Notes under the pieces: model-generated | Seen by the model: only the letters and a program-made list of their open reading frames with translations | The model's database searches: none | Told to the model about the DNA's origin: nothing | Translations under genes and position numbers: made by a program | Assembly (NCBI GenBank): GCA_016297495.1 | Contig: JAEDGN010000108.1 | Span: forward strand, 1 to 5,219 | Source: Coprococcus sp. | GTDB taxonomy: Bacteria > Bacillota > Clostridia > Lachnospirales > Lachnospiraceae | Direction: 5' to 3' | Length of the DNA: 5,219 nucleotides | Shown here: positions 5,107 through 5,219 of the stretch, one piece after another | Numbering within the stretch: position 1 is the first letter of the stretch | Layout: every line of letters starts with the position of its first letter

Positions 5107-5219
5107 TTATCGTGTCTCTAGCCTATACAATTTACACCCGTTCTCCCATGTTACATCCATGACTTCTTCCGGTGTGATGCCTTTTATTTCAGCGATAGCT
5201 GAAACGACGTATGGCAGGT
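5107..5219 (-). CDS. tatD: TatD-family metal-dependent DNase/hydrolase (only the C-terminal end in window)
   Basis: The last 36 codons and the TAA (5109-5107) of a gene entering from the right edge; the start is outside the window. The visible protein, LPYVVSAIAEIKGITPEEVM and then DVTWENGCKLYRLETR, matches the end of TatD nucleases, where LPYV..IAEIKG..PEEV....NA..LF is the closing helix pair after the metal site. TatD enzymes are TIM-barrel metal-dependent nucleases linked to DNA repair and degradation. None of the metal ligands fall in this part, so activity cannot be judged. The tatD-then-rsmA order on one strand is the common Bacillota arrangement and supports the call. No clear intrinsic terminator follows, so transcription may continue toward rsmA. 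Confidence 0.85.
   Translation of the reverse strand, partial: LPYVVSAIAEIKGITPEEVMDVTWENGCKLYRLETR

Overview
The window looks like a chromosomal segment from a low-to-moderate GC Bacillota, most likely a Lachnospiraceae-type gut clostridium. The evidence is the perfect sigma-A promoter, the strong GGAGG ribosome binding sites, the regulator-plus-potAB arrangement, a DUF6128-type protein (a family I recall mainly from Lachnospiraceae) and the tatD/rsmA neighbourhood. The genus cannot be fixed from this sequence.

Left part (1-2405, minus strand): the start of a polyamine ABC transporter operon. A sigma-A promoter (2378-2405) drives a GTG-started HTH-cupin regulator (1796-2329). The ATPase gene potA (728-1771) follows after 24 bases. 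The permease gene potB (727 to the window edge) starts on the base right after the potA stop codon. potC and potD are expected beyond base 1. The regulator probably senses polyamine status and controls its own operon. A cluster of GTTTAA-like half sites beside the promoter is a candidate operator.

Middle (2440-3970): a 341-residue DUF6128-like protein of unknown function (2503-3528, minus) with its own strong terminator (2445-2485). A lone 69-residue HicB-family protein (3668-3877, plus) is transcribed divergently from it. hicB converges on rsmA, and a long hairpin (3895-3958) between them probably acts as a two-way terminator.

Right part (3985-5219, minus strand): rsmA/ksgA, the 16S rRNA dimethyladenosine transferase, and at the right edge the last 36 codons of a TatD-family nuclease. 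In Bacillus subtilis a yabE gene and rnmV (RNase M5) lie between these two; here there are only about 250 bases. That gap contains an unlisted 35-codon ORF (4928-5035) with a strong Shine-Dalgarno sequence. Its start codon lies in the arm of a GC-rich hairpin.

Most of the window is ordinary housekeeping and transport content. The points worth a second look are the small ORF and hairpin upstream of rsmA, the half-site array at the regulator promoter, the orphan HicB and the DUF6128 protein. I see no sign of a new multi-gene system, mobile element, CRISPR array, tRNA or rRNA.
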